64,000 nt of DNA from an uncultured Methanospirillum sp. (lineage in GTDB: Archaea; Halobacteriota; Methanomicrobia; Methanomicrobiales; Methanospirillaceae): positions 3,533,986-3,597,985 of the forward strand of contig NZ_OY764544.1 of NCBI RefSeq assembly GCF_963668475.1. Reading direction: 5' to 3'. Position numbers and translations under genes: made by a program. Each line of letters starts with the position of its first letter. The stretch's first letter is position 1. The notes under the pieces are model-generated. The model was not told the DNA's origin. It was given only the letters and a program-made list of their open reading frames with translations, and searched no databases. This document shows positions 18,293-26,745 of this stretch, piece by piece.

Positions 18293-20470
18293 TCAGATGC
18301 CATTACGTCCGATACTCATATCTTCAGGCTCATCAGCAATCTGCTGGTTCCAGAATCCGCGATGCTTGAGGAACCACTCCTGTGCATTGACCGGCTCGTC
18401 ACCGTTTGCCGGTTTCCTTGGATGGTATATTCCGTCCGAACCCAGAATACGTGCCTTTGCTGTATCACGCATGTGGATCGGGAGGATCTCTGTTATGATC
18501 TCCTGCTTGATACCCGGGTCAAGGATTGGGTACAGCACCTCGACCCTGCGGTTCAGGTTCCTGGGCATCAGGTCAGAGCTGCCCATCAGCAGGATCTCGT
18601 CTCCGCCATTGTGGAAGTAATAGATTCGCGAGTGCTCAAGGAACCGTCCTACGATGGTGCTTACAGAAATATTTTCAGATAACCCTTTTATTCCAGGCCT
18701 CAGGCAGCAGATCCCCCTGACCTGTAGTTCTACCTTAACCCCTGCAATGGATGCACGGTAGAGGGCCTGAATCATCTCTTCATCCTGAATGGCATTGAGT
18801 TTCAGGATGATATGGCCATCCTTGTACTCACGCTGCCGTTTGATCTCCCGTTCGATGAGCGAGATGATGCCCCGCCTGATGTATTTTGGCGATACCAGCA
18901 GGTGGTTGTATGCCATGTATCTCGAGTATCCGGTCAGGGAGTTGAAGAGGTTCGACACATCAGATGCGATCTCCGGGTTTGCCGTGAAGAGCCCGATATC
19001 GGTGTAAATCCTGGCAGTGGATGCGTTGTAGTTGCCAGAACTCATATGGACGTACCTGACGATCCCGTCACGCTCCCTCCGCACAACCAGACAGAGTTTG
19101 GAGTGGACTTTAAGCCCCATGATCCCGAATACGACATGGACTCCGGCGTGCTCAAGTGCTTTGGCCCAACCGATGTTGTTCTCCTCGTCAAACCGTGCCT
19201 TGAGTTCTACCACCACCGATACAGCCTTCCCCATCTCTCTTGCATCGAGAAGTGCTCTGACGATCGGAGAACGGGTTCCTGTTCTGTACAGGGTCATCTT
19301 GATAGCAAGTACATCAGGATCCTTTGCAGCCTGGTTGAGGAAGTTTATCACTGGCTGGAAACTCTCGTAGGGATGGAAGAGCATTACATCACGGGATTTG
19401 ATCGTGCTGAAGATGGCCTTCTCATTCTCCAGGATCTTCGGGACACTCGGAACAAACGGGGGATCCTTGAGATCAGGCCGGTCAAGATCAAGCATACACA
19501 TGAGGTCAGCCATCCCGATCGGACCTGCAATCCGGTAGAACATATGCGGGTGCTTGACCAGTTTCTCACCCATCATCCCACAGACCGCCTGGTCCATCCA
19601 GGATGAGACCTCGATCCGTGAAGGGATGCCGACCCACCGTCTCCCGACTGACTCCTCAACAGCGGTCAGAAGATCGTCAGCTTCATCCTCCTCTATCTCG
19701 ATGTCAGCATCGCGGGTAACCCTGAACGGGTATGCAGCCCTGACTTCAAGACCAGGGAAGAGAAGGTCAAGGTTTGCAGATATCACATCCTCAAGGAATA
19801 CAAGTTCAATGCCTCCCGGAGTTTTTGGTCCGTTCTCATCGTCAGGGATCTTCAGCAGGCGGGGGAAGAGTTTGTTTGGGATCTTGATCCTGGCAAAGAG
19901 GTCCTCTTCACCCCCACGCTCCCTGACAATGATAGCAAGATTAAGTGCCAGGTTTGAGATGAACGGGAAGGGGTGCGATTTGTCAAAAGCCAGGGGGGTG
20001 AGAACCGGAAATATCTCCTTTATGAAGTATGTCCTGAGGGATCGCTTCTGCCTCTCATCAAGTGTCTCGTAGGTGTGGATGATGACCCCCTGATCCCGGA
20101 GAGCAGGAATGATCTCATCATGCCAGATGGCTACCTGCTCTTCAAGCAGCGGGAAGAGGTCCTCGTAGATCTTGTCAAGGAGCCGTGCAGGAGTGAGCCC
20201 GTCTGGAGGGGATTTGAGCACACCTTCATCAAGTTGACGGTGCAGACCTGAAACCCTGATCATAAAGAACTCGTCCAGGTTGTTTGAGAATATGGCAAGG
20301 AACTTGACCCGTTCAAGCAGGGGATGAGCCGGATCCTTTGCCTCGTCGAGCACGTGCCGATTGAACTGGAGCCAGGATAACTCCCGGTTGATGTAGCAGG
20401 AAGGGTCCATCAGGATACTATCACTGTCAAGGCTCTTTCCTTCGGCTAAAAGAGACTCATCCCGATTCAT
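18293..20470 (-). CDS. ppk: Polyphosphate kinase, PPK1 family
   Basis: 725 residues, full length for PPK1. It polymerises the gamma phosphate of ATP into polyphosphate, or the reverse. Order of parts: N domain starting YINRELSWLQFN, the H domain, then two phospholipase D-like C domains with HSKLCLVVRR (expected phosphohistidine) and HSRIYYFHNGG. TGTRSPIVRAL and NNIGWAKALEHAG are further PPK1 hallmarks. ATG 20470 is used; ATG 20410, just before the conserved start, is an alternative, and neither has a strong ribosome site. With the PiT phosphate transporter and UspA elsewhere in the window it suggests phosphate storage. Confidence 0.96.
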   Translation of the reverse strand: MNRDESLLAEGKSLDSDSILMDPSCYINRELSWLQFNRHVLDEAKDPAHPLLERVKFLAIFSNNLDEFFMIRVSGLHRQLDEGVLKSPPDGLTPARLLDKIYEDLFPLLEEQVAIWHDEIIPALRDQGVIIHTYETLDERQKRSLRTYFIKEIFPVLTPLAFDKSHPFPFISNLALNLAIIVRERGGEEDLFARIKIPNKLFPRLLKIPDDENGPKTPGGIELVFLEDVISANLDLLFPGLEVRAAYPFRVTRDADIEIEEDEADDLLTAVEESVGRRWVGIPSRIEVSSWMDQAVCGMMGEKLVKHPHMFYRIAGPIGMADLMCMLDLDRPDLKDPPFVPSVPKILENEKAIFSTIKSRDVMLFHPYESFQPVINFLNQAAKDPDVLAIKMTLYRTGTRSPIVRALLDAREMGKAVSVVVELKARFDEENNIGWAKALEHAGVHVVFGIMGLKVHSKLCLVVRRERDGIVRYVHMSSGNYNASTARIYTDIGLFTANPEIASDVSNLFNSLTGYSRYMAYNHLLVSPKYIRRGIISLIEREIKRQREYKDGHIILKLNAIQDEEMIQALYRASIAGVKVELQVRGICCLRPGIKGLSENISVSTIVGRFLEHSRIYYFHNGGDEILLMGSSDLMPRNLNRRVEVLYPILDPGIKQEIITEILPIHMRDTAKARILGSDGIYHPRKPANGDEPVNAQEWFLKHRGFWNQQIADEPEDMSIGRNGI

Positions 20471-20526
20471 TATCAGGATATAAGAGGGCTATTGGTGATA
20501 ATTCTTGTGATAATAAAATATTGAGA

Positions 20527-21069
20527 TCAGAGATCTTGGGGAGTATCGACCTTGCTCTCGTAATGGAAATCTTTCTGAATAGTCCTGATGTATCCGTTCG
20601 CACTGGTATGGTCCTTGAGTGTTATCTCTGATGAGACGTTTGAGTCATTGCCCCGTGCCTCCATCAGGTGTGCCCCGATGTCGATGCTGACACCACCAAG
20701 AGCATATTCATTGAGTAGTGGATCACCCGAGGGTGTCGAACTCTGGACATCTGTATCCTCATTCGGGTGTCCGGTTCCGCTGTACATTCCCTGGTTATCA
20801 ACTGCTGCACTTTCTTCGTCTGCAGATTCTGCACCTGCTGTTTCACCTGTCTGATTGAACCCCCCGGTCTGGTTCAGGAGTTCGTCAGAGAAAGGGGAAC
20901 TCAGATTCACAATTCTATCTGCTGTTGTATTGGTCGTATTCAAAGAGAGATTCAGGGAAACATTCTGGCCCTGGGTCGAGGTATTTCCGTCGGCAGATGA
21001 ACCACCAATCACTACAGCACCAGCGATGCCGAGGATCAGGAGGGAGATGAGTATTGAACGGGTATCCAT
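20527..21069 (-). CDS. Exported low-complexity protein with C-terminal MEAR motif
   Basis: About 180 residues from ATG 21069, chosen because the signal peptide MDTRSILISLLILGIAGAVV starts there. The middle (residues about 25-115) is rich in Asn, Thr, Ser, Glu and Asp with many N-x-S/T sequons, as in surface-exposed archaeal proteins. The C-terminal 45 residues contain MEARGNDSNVS, KDHTS and IQKDFHYES, matching the end of the secreted protein at 344-1045. Function unknown. It stands between a membrane protein gene and ppk on the same strand. Confidence 0.7.
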   Translation of the reverse strand: MDTRSILISLLILGIAGAVVIGGSSADGNTSTQGQNVSLNLSLNTTNTTADRIVNLSSPFSDELLNQTGGFNQTGETAGAESADEESAAVDNQGMYSGTGHPNEDTDVQSSTPSGDPLLNEYALGGVSIDIGAHLMEARGNDSNVSSEITLKDHTSANGYIRTIQKDFHYESKVDTPQDL

Positions 21070-21186
21070 GATATCACACAAGACCTTGAGACACAGGTCG
21101 CTGATCACACGTTGGCAGGCACCGTATGAAGATTTTGTGGTGATAGCCAAGTCAGGCCGCCTCAATCAGAGAGACCTGATCATGGT

Positions 21187-22125
21187 TCAGGGAAGAAGGT
21201 CATAGGCGGGGTCAAGGTCACGGAGCACTACCAACGAGTAATATCTGAAGAAGGTTATCAACGGGACAAGAAGGAAGAGTGAGATGAGTATCATTGCCCC
21301 GGTTCCGACTCCGAGTGTGATTATTCCTGCAGGATTCTGCATGGATGTAAGCCCGGACCCAACTGATGCTACTGCACCCAGAAGTCCGAGCGGGATGCTG
21401 ATCAAAAAGATAACGACCCCAAGAATCATCCCTGAAATAAAAATGAGCAGGATCTTCAGACCTGTATATATTCCTACATCCATCCATCTCCCTGAGAATA
21501 GTCCGATCATCCTCTTCCAACCTGCTAAAATTCCACAGTCATCAACGATCATCACCGGAACAAGGAAGTCAGCGGTCAGGATCGCCATGATCCAGACCGG
21601 GATGAGCACTATAAGCAACGCGAGCAGGGTCTCGATGATCAGGATCATGAACCTGGCAAGATCAAAACGCCCGGTCTGCATCCCGGGAACAAGGATCATG
21701 AGAGTTAGGATAATCATGGAGATGAGAATTATCAGAAGGAGGAAGATGTAAAACCCGACAAGCCTGATCCCTTTTCCCCACCTGAGCTTAAGTGTCCTTG
21801 TGAGTAGGATGGTGTTCGTGGAGAGGCAGTCCACAAAGATGAACTGGAGGAGAGAGCTGATCACCACATAGATGACTCCTGCCACAAATAGTCCGGCAGC
21901 GAGTGTCACCACCAGATTTGCGTATTCAGTGATGGCCTCCGGCCCGGGCATGCCGACTGGAACGCCGGCCAGTGTCGTGTCTGTTCTGAGTGGGTTGACA
22001 ACAACCCCACCGAGAAAGAGGGCTATGATTGCAAGGCGTATCCAGACTCCTGTCCTGGGAGGCCAGAGCAGGGTTCTTGTCCGGTTTAGTGCCTCATCGA
22101 TGGCAGAGGTTACATCATGCCCCAT
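21187..22125 (-). CDS. Polytopic membrane protein of unknown function
   Basis: 312 residues with about six hydrophobic spans: residues 28-42, 75-100, 120-150, 160-190, 220-255 and 270-295. The layout, with a cytoplasmic start, paired long helices rich in Ile/Leu and a FRYYSLVVLRDLDP tail, is typical of the archaeal YciC-like / DUF7544-type membrane proteins, but I cannot name a function. It overlaps the glycosylase gene by 11 bp, so it is translationally coupled to it. Confidence 0.8.
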   Translation of the reverse strand: MGHDVTSAIDEALNRTRTLLWPPRTGVWIRLAIIALFLGGVVVNPLRTDTTLAGVPVGMPGPEAITEYANLVVTLAAGLFVAGVIYVVISSLLQFIFVDCLSTNTILLTRTLKLRWGKGIRLVGFYIFLLLIILISMIILTLMILVPGMQTGRFDLARFMILIIETLLALLIVLIPVWIMAILTADFLVPVMIVDDCGILAGWKRMIGLFSGRWMDVGIYTGLKILLIFISGMILGVVIFLISIPLGLLGAVASVGSGLTSMQNPAGIITLGVGTGAMILISLFLLVPLITFFRYYSLVVLRDLDPAYDLLP

Positions 22126-22933
22126 GACTACTCTTGCTTATGTTTCTGTTCTGACTATTGTTTTTAGTCTTCCTGGCTTCAGGATTGTCCGGTGCTGTGT
22201 ATCTGCACCGGAGCCGATCATCTATCTTCCTCAGCGGACAGGAACTGCACAATGGTCTGGTCTTGCAGACTACGTTTCCCAGGTACACGATCTGGGCGTG
22301 AAAATCGTTGAAGAGAGCAGAGTCGGGCTTCAACCTTGTTGTGAAGAACTCCTGCATCTGCTGGAATGATTCATCTGCAGCAAACCATCCGATCCTGGAA
22401 CCGATCCTTTTCGTGTATGCATCAACAACGAAGATTGGCTTTTCACATGCATACAGAAGGATGGAGTCGACAGTCTCAGGTCCGAACCCTTTGAGATCAA
22501 GCAGGAGACTGCGTAGAGTTCCGGTATCCTCCCTGTCCATCAGGGTCCTGTCGCTGTTATACTGCTCAACGAAGAATCTGGCAAATACCTGCAGACGTTC
22601 TGCTTTCTGATTGTAATATCGTGAGGATCTGATCAGCGGTGCGATAATTTCCTTGGAGGTTGTCAGGATCTGGTTCGGGTCAAGAAGTCCGGCGTCTTTC
22701 AGGGCCTGTACCGCCTGCGAAGCCCCGGTCCACGAGACGTTCTGGGCAAGAATGGCACCGACGATCGTCTCAAACCACCCGTCAGCAGGCCACCAGCCCC
22801 GGTTACCAAACGAGGTGAGCAGGGCATTGTAGTATGTATGGAGATCCTCTCCTGTTATCTTCGGCTCTTCCGCTCTGCTCTCCATAATCATACGCAGCAG
22901 CAGGTCTATGACCAGCCTGACTGCCTCTCCCAT
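22115..22933 (-). CDS. Endonuclease III-like HhH-GPD DNA glycosylase (MagIII-type)
   Basis: 272 residues. A helix-hairpin-helix reads LKGFGPETVDSILLYA and the catalytic Asp is in FVVDAYTKR. The Lys that gives EndoIII its lyase activity is Glu here (GPET against GxKT), so this should be a monofunctional base glycosylase, probably of the alkylpurine MagIII type. Four Cys at the end (VVCKTRPLCSSCPLRK and a later RCRY) can bind a 4Fe-4S cluster, though spacing differs from the EndoIII 6-2-5 pattern. The start overlaps the zinc-ribbon gene by 28 bp; ATG 22891 or 22885 are alternatives closer to the conserved core. Confidence 0.88.
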   Translation of the reverse strand: MGEAVRLVIDLLLRMIMESRAEEPKITGEDLHTYYNALLTSFGNRGWWPADGWFETIVGAILAQNVSWTGASQAVQALKDAGLLDPNQILTTSKEIIAPLIRSSRYYNQKAERLQVFARFFVEQYNSDRTLMDREDTGTLRSLLLDLKGFGPETVDSILLYACEKPIFVVDAYTKRIGSRIGWFAADESFQQMQEFFTTRLKPDSALFNDFHAQIVYLGNVVCKTRPLCSSCPLRKIDDRLRCRYTAPDNPEARKTKNNSQNRNISKSSHGA

Positions 22934-23178
22934 GCTGCAAACCGCTGGCGCAGCATCAGAAGCTCCTCTTCGTTGAGATCCTTTCCATGCCGTCTTGCAA
23001 ATATCTGTGCCAGTTGTTCAGCGATATTCTCTGCTACCGCCCGTTCGCGGCAGGTGACATAAACTCTGGTATCGGCAATGGCGGTTGTCACACCACACAC
23101 CGGACAGAGCATATGGTGCCGGTAATCTGGCGCTGTCATCATGTGTGAGCATCCTCCGCACCGGATAACCAGATACAT
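22906..23178 (-). CDS. Small zinc-ribbon protein (DUF1922-like)
   Basis: 90 residues. It starts MYLVIRCGGCSHMM and has a second knuckle LCPVCG, giving a CxxC-CxxC zinc ribbon followed by a helical tail (RAVAENIAEQLAQIF). This agrees with the small archaeal DUF1922 family, whose members begin MYL-x-RC. Function unknown; it is the first gene of a three-gene set with the glycosylase and the membrane protein, so a role near DNA or RNA is possible but not shown. Confidence 0.78.
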   Translation of the reverse strand: MYLVIRCGGCSHMMTAPDYRHHMLCPVCGVTTAIADTRVYVTCRERAVAENIAEQLAQIFARRHGKDLNEEELLMLRQRFAAWERQSGWS

Positions 23179-23324
23179 GGTCTGAACCTTAGATCTGCGA
23201 CTCCAGATGAATCTTCCGGATACCCCCTGATGGCGTTTCGGGAATACCTTGTTTGTATCTGAAGGGCGGGAACCAAATTGATATATGAGATCACTGCTGC
23301 ACCCCTTATGAACAGGCGTAATCT

Positions 23325-24077
23325 ATGGAATCTTCAATTTCGGTAACCGGCCTTCTTGGGCTTCCCCTAATACAAAAAGGGGACGATATTGCAGTAATTA
23401 TCTGCAACGCTGTCACACTGAAGGATGGCGATATACTCTGCATTGCCACCACGATCATCTCGAAGGCAAACGGGTACTCACGGCTTTTGGACGAGGTCAC
23501 TCCTGGTGAGCAGGCATGCTCCATCGCATCGGTAACCGGCGAGGATCCCAGGTTTCTGCAGGTTGTACTTGACCAGGCCGCAGATGTTGTGATCGAGACA
23601 CCGTTCACCCTGACCGCTCTTCCCTGCGGACATGTGGGTGTCAGATCTGGTGTTGATGCAAGCAATGTTGAGCATGGCTATGCAGTCTACCTCCCTCCCG
23701 ATCCGATGGCAGAAGCCTCACGGCTTGCAGACCGGATCCATGAGATATCAGGAGCATCGTGCCGGGTTATCCTGACCGATACATGCGGGCGTGCGTTCAG
23801 GCGTGGCCAGACGGGTCATGCTATCGGATGGAGCGGGATGCCTGCAATCAGAGACTTCAGGGGTGACACCGATCTCTTCGGAAAGGTCCTTGAGATAACA
23901 GAAGAAGCGGTGATCGACGAGATAGCAGGTTTCTCCAACTTCGTGATGGGTGAGAGTAACAATGGAGTTCCGGTAGTACTGTTCAGGGGCTGCCCTGCAT
24001 GGACAGGCCATGATGATATCTACTTCACAAAACAAGAGGACATCATCAGACGCTCGCTCCAAAAAGAAGGATGTTAG
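23325..24077 (+). CDS. cofE: Coenzyme F420-0:L-glutamate ligase
   Basis: 250 residues, full length. CofE adds glutamate residues to F420-0 in a GTP-dependent reaction, completing the hydride carrier of methanogenesis. Family landmarks: GLPLIQKGDDIA, the SKANGYSR segment, LPCGHVGVRSGVDASN, the metal-binding stretch ILTDTCGRAFRRGQ and NFVMGESNNGVPVVL. It is transcribed convergently with the Sec61-beta gene; the two stop codons overlap (TAG 24075-24077 against TAA 24076-24074), so termination must be handled inside the neighbour. Cytoplasmic. Confidence 0.97.
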   Translation: MESSISVTGLLGLPLIQKGDDIAVIICNAVTLKDGDILCIATTIISKANGYSRLLDEVTPGEQACSIASVTGEDPRFLQVVLDQAADVVIETPFTLTALPCGHVGVRSGVDASNVEHGYAVYLPPDPMAEASRLADRIHEISGASCRVILTDTCGRAFRRGQTGHAIGWSGMPAIRDFRGDTDLFGKVLEITEEAVIDEIAGFSNFVMGESNNGVPVVLFRGCPAWTGHDDIYFTKQEDIIRRSLQKEGC

Positions 24078-24235
24078 AATTTGATCAGGTTAGCAGCGAA
24101 GATGATAACCGCAATACCAACTGCTGCACCGAGGACTATGTAGGGGCTGATGTGGACTGCCCGCCGGTCTTCACTGTCGTAATAATTGACGAGACCGGCA
24201 GAAGATATAAGTCTTCCACCCGATTTCTTTGCCAT
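24074..24235 (-). CDS. secG: Preprotein translocase subunit Sec61-beta (SecG-type), 53 aa
   Basis: A 53-residue gene. It begins MAKKSGGRLISSAGLVNYYD, has a charged middle (SEDRR), then HISPYIVLGAAVGIAVIIF, a single membrane helix near the C-terminus. This is the standard archaeal Sec61-beta layout: short cytoplasmic N-terminus with G-L-x-x-Y and P-x-x-V/I-L before the helix. It forms the protein channel with SecY and SecE. ATG 24235 sits about 26 bp from a palindromic TATA element, so the mRNA may be leaderless. Its stop overlaps that of cofE on the other strand. Confidence 0.93.
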   Translation of the reverse strand: MAKKSGGRLISSAGLVNYYDSEDRRAVHISPYIVLGAAVGIAVIIFAANLIKF

Positions 24236-24255
24236 ACGTATCATTCAACTGCTGA

Positions 24256-24267
24256 TTATTTAAAAGC
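24256..24267. promoter_or_regulatory. Palindromic TATA element between divergent genes
   Basis: TTATTTAAAAGC has the self-complementary core TTTAAA at 24259-24264, centred at 24261.5. The Sec61-beta ATG (24235) and the amidohydrolase ATG (24288) are each 26.5 bp from this centre, the distance usual between an archaeal TATA box and the transcription start. It can serve both directions, giving leaderless or near-leaderless mRNAs. Confidence 0.6.
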
Positions 24268-24287
24268 AGGTTCAGGAGTCTGCATTC

Positions 24288-25367
24288 ATGGATGAGAGAT
24301 CTTACAGCGGGATGGCATTTCTTGGTGACCCGCTCATTCCCTATCCGGTAACCATCGTGGTCAGAGATGGTATTATCGCGAAGATAGAGGATGAGACGAA
24401 TGTACCTGACCGATGGATCTGTCCGGCATTCTTTAATGCACATACACATCTTGCCGACACGGTCGCCATGGATATCCCCTGTACCGGTGATCTTGAGTCC
24501 CTTGTCACCCCACCTCACGGGCTTAAGCACCGGATCCTTGCAGAGTGTTCACCAGAGCTCCTGACGATCGCGATGAGAAGATCGGTCACGTCAATGATCC
24601 AGGGCGGTACTGCAGGATTTGCCGACTTCAGGGAGGGTGGGGCTGCCGGGGTGTCTATCCTGCAGAATGCATGCAGAGACCTTCCATGCCGGCCTATCAT
24701 CCTGGGGCGGGAAGGTGGCGAGGCAGTAAGCGACGGTGCCGGCATAAGTAGTGCTCGTGACATCAGTTCATATGCTGAAGTTGTCAGCAGGATGAAACGG
24801 GATGGAAAACTGGTTGCCTTCCATGCCGGTGAGAAGGACAGCAGCGATATTGATGCTGCCCTGGCATGTGAACCCGATCTCCTCATTCATGGAACCCATG
24901 CGGCACCTCACCAGATCAGGGCGATTGCCGATGCAGGAATACCTGTAGTAATCTGTCCGCGGTCCAACTTTCTCCTTGGTGTTACATGTTCGGCAGATCA
25001 CCCGCCGGTCCGCGAGATGCTGGAGCAGGGAGTTCGTGTCCTTATCGGGACGGATAATGCCATGTTTGTCCAACCAGACATTATGCAGGAGATTTCGTTT
25101 GCTCATACGGTCTACAGGATCCCCCCTGCAGAGCTCCTTGGCTCTGCCACAGCCGGTCTTGAAGCAGCGGGAGTAAATCACTCAATCCGGGAAGGAAATC
25201 CTGCAAATTTCAATATTTTGGATATTTCAGATTCCAATCTGCAATTCTCCCATGATCCTGTTGCCAGTGTGGTAAAACGGTCTCCTGTTGACCGGATCTG
25301 CGCAAGGGTTTTTTATATAGAATCGAAATTAATTGAACAGCCTTTAGGAGGGGGACCACATGTATAA
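24288..25367 (+). CDS. Amidohydrolase-superfamily metal-dependent hydrolase
   Basis: 359 residues. The metal-binding motifs of the cytosine-deaminase/chlorohydrolase branch are in order: FFNAHTHLADT (HxH), FHAGEK, the third His in LLIHGTHA and the Asp in LIGTDNAMF. ICPRSN before the last motif and the C-terminal return to the small beta domain (GNPANFNILD) are typical of the group. Substrate unknown; family members deaminate or hydrolyse purine-like rings or amides. GGAG lies 9 nt before the start. The last 8 bp overlap the UspA gene, which has its own promoter inside this gene. Confidence 0.9.
   Translation: MDERSYSGMAFLGDPLIPYPVTIVVRDGIIAKIEDETNVPDRWICPAFFNAHTHLADTVAMDIPCTGDLESLVTPPHGLKHRILAECSPELLTIAMRRSVTSMIQGGTAGFADFREGGAAGVSILQNACRDLPCRPIILGREGGEAVSDGAGISSARDISSYAEVVSRMKRDGKLVAFHAGEKDSSDIDAALACEPDLLIHGTHAAPHQIRAIADAGIPVVICPRSNFLLGVTCSADHPPVREMLEQGVRVLIGTDNAMFVQPDIMQEISFAHTVYRIPPAELLGSATAGLEAAGVNHSIREGNPANFNILDISDSNLQFSHDPVASVVKRSPVDRICARVFYIESKLIEQPLGGGPHV
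25312..25319 (+). promoter_or_regulatory. TATA box for the UspA gene
   Basis: TTTATATA inside the 3' end of the amidohydrolase gene, about 45 bp before the UspA start. The expected start site near 25341 would leave a leader of about 19 nt carrying the strong ribosome site AGGAGGGGG. Confidence 0.65.
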
Positions 25368-25788
25368 GACGATTCTCGTTGCAATTGACGGATCTGCGGT
25401 TAGTGAACAGGCGTTCGAAGCTGCCGTAGAGCAGGCACACGCCTGGAAAGGAAACCTGCATGCGGTTTACGTCGTGGAGACCGGCCTGTTCACCGATATC
25501 CCGGTGGACAGCAAGCTTGAAGTGATGTACAGCCTGCTTGAGCAGGAGGGATCCGGAGCCCTTGACCGGGTCAAAGAGATTGCGAAGAAGAAGAATATCG
25601 AGGTGGAGACCCACTTTGAACAGGGTCATGCAGGCGACACGATCATTTCCACAGCCCAGAAGCTGAATGCAGATCTGATCGTGATGGGTTCACATGGGAA
25701 GAGTAATGTTGACCGTCTTCTGCTTGGCAGTGTGAGTTCATTTGTGGTAGAGCACAGCGTTGTCTCTGTCCTGGTGGTGAGATCATAG
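25360..25788 (+). CDS. Universal stress protein, UspA family
   Basis: 142 residues, one Usp domain. It begins MYKTILVAIDGSAVSEQA and ends with the nucleotide-binding signature GSHGKSNVDRLLLGSVSSFV followed by VSVLVVRS, the G-x2-G-x9-GS pattern of ATP-binding members. The ribosome site AGGAGGGGG is the strongest in the window and a TATA box sits at 25312. It overlaps the amidohydrolase end by 8 bp and is followed at once by a CBS-domain protein, a frequent pairing because both domains bind adenine nucleotides. Confidence 0.95.
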   Translation: MYKTILVAIDGSAVSEQAFEAAVEQAHAWKGNLHAVYVVETGLFTDIPVDSKLEVMYSLLEQEGSGALDRVKEIAKKKNIEVETHFEQGHAGDTIISTAQKLNADLIVMGSHGKSNVDRLLLGSVSSFVVEHSVVSVLVVRS

Positions 25789-25814
25789 CCACGGCTCAAC
25801 TGGTATCTGACTAC

Positions 25815-26651
25815 ATGACGACCGACGTCGTCACAGTGGAAATTCCAGGAAACCGTGACGATGTTCTCAAAATTTTAAAACGTACAGGCATCAGCGGAGT
25901 CCCGGTTCTCAAGGAAGGAAGACTGGTCGGGATCATAACAAGAAAAGATCTCCTCCATAAACCTGAAGAGAACCAGCTCGCCCTGCTGATGACCCCAAGT
26001 CCACTCACCATCCAGGCCGATGCAACCATCTTTGTGGCTGCAAGGATGATGACCGAACACAACATCCGCCGTCTTCCTGTCGTGGATTCGGCTGGAGAAC
26101 TGATCGGTCTTATCAGCGTAGCCGATCTGGTGCTTGCAATCGCCAGGATGAAGATCGAAGAAGAGATCAAGGATCGCCTGACAAGCCATACCTTTGCACT
26201 CTGGGAAGAGACTCCTCTGCCGCTGGTTGGCAGAATAATGGAGATTTCCGGGTTTGAAGCCATCCCTATCCTGAATAAGGAGAGCAAACTGCAGGGGATC
26301 ATATCAGAGCGTGACCTTATCAGGTGTGCAATGATCGAGGACTCTGTTGAGACCTCTGATCTCTCCACTACCGGGACTGATGATGATGAATGGACATGGG
26401 AGAGCATCAGAGATGTTCACCACGTCAGTTATGGTATCTCCCGGGTTCAGCTCCCAAGCCGCCCGGTCAAGTCAGCGATGGTTACAAGTGTGGTAATGGT
26501 CCCGCCAAATGCTGAGGTCAGCGAGTGTGCCCTCAAGATGAAACGGGCCCGTGTTGACCAGCTCCCTGTCGTGAACGGGGACAACCGGCTCAAGAGCGTT
26601 CTCTTTGATCGGGATCTCATTAAGGTCCTTCTTGATGAGAAATACCAATAA
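25815..26651 (+). CDS. CBS-domain protein (four CBS motifs)
   Basis: 278 residues from ATG 25815. Four CBS motifs form two Bateman modules: near residues 1-55 (TTDVVTVEI, GVPVLKEGRLVGIITRKDL), 58-120 (RRLPVVDSAGELIGLISVADL), 130-180 (FEAIPILNKESKLQGIISERDL) and 215-275 (VDQLPVVNGDN, LFDRDL). These bind adenine nucleotides or SAM and act as energy sensors. The annotated ATG is odd: it encodes the Met inside the conserved first CBS motif (VSDYMTTDVVTV), so the true N-terminus should lie upstream, yet no ATG, GTG or TTG occurs in frame back to a TGA at 25710. ATA at 25785, overlapping the UspA stop and preceded by GGTGGTGA, is the best candidate. Confidence 0.9.
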   Translation: MTTDVVTVEIPGNRDDVLKILKRTGISGVPVLKEGRLVGIITRKDLLHKPEENQLALLMTPSPLTIQADATIFVAARMMTEHNIRRLPVVDSAGELIGLISVADLVLAIARMKIEEEIKDRLTSHTFALWEETPLPLVGRIMEISGFEAIPILNKESKLQGIISERDLIRCAMIEDSVETSDLSTTGTDDDEWTWESIRDVHHVSYGISRVQLPSRPVKSAMVTSVVMVPPNAEVSECALKMKRARVDQLPVVNGDNRLKSVLFDRDLIKVLLDEKYQ

Positions 26652-26721
26652 CAATCTTTAAATTATTGCAGGATGCTCTTAGCATAGGCATTTTTGCACC
26701 CTGCAATCCTTCTGCACTGCG

Positions 26722-26729
26722 TTTATATT
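26722..26729 (+). promoter_or_regulatory. TATA box for psmB
   Basis: TTTATATT about 20 bp before the psmB ATG (26746), in the short gap after the CBS gene. GGTG at 26736-26739 may act as the ribosome site. The spacing fits a very short leader. Confidence 0.55.
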
Positions 26730-26745
26730 ATTCCTGGTGTTTGCT

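Noticed and set aside
18812..19606. 264-codon frame antisense to ppk
   Set aside because: Shadow frame inside full-length polyphosphate kinase; no recognisable motif.
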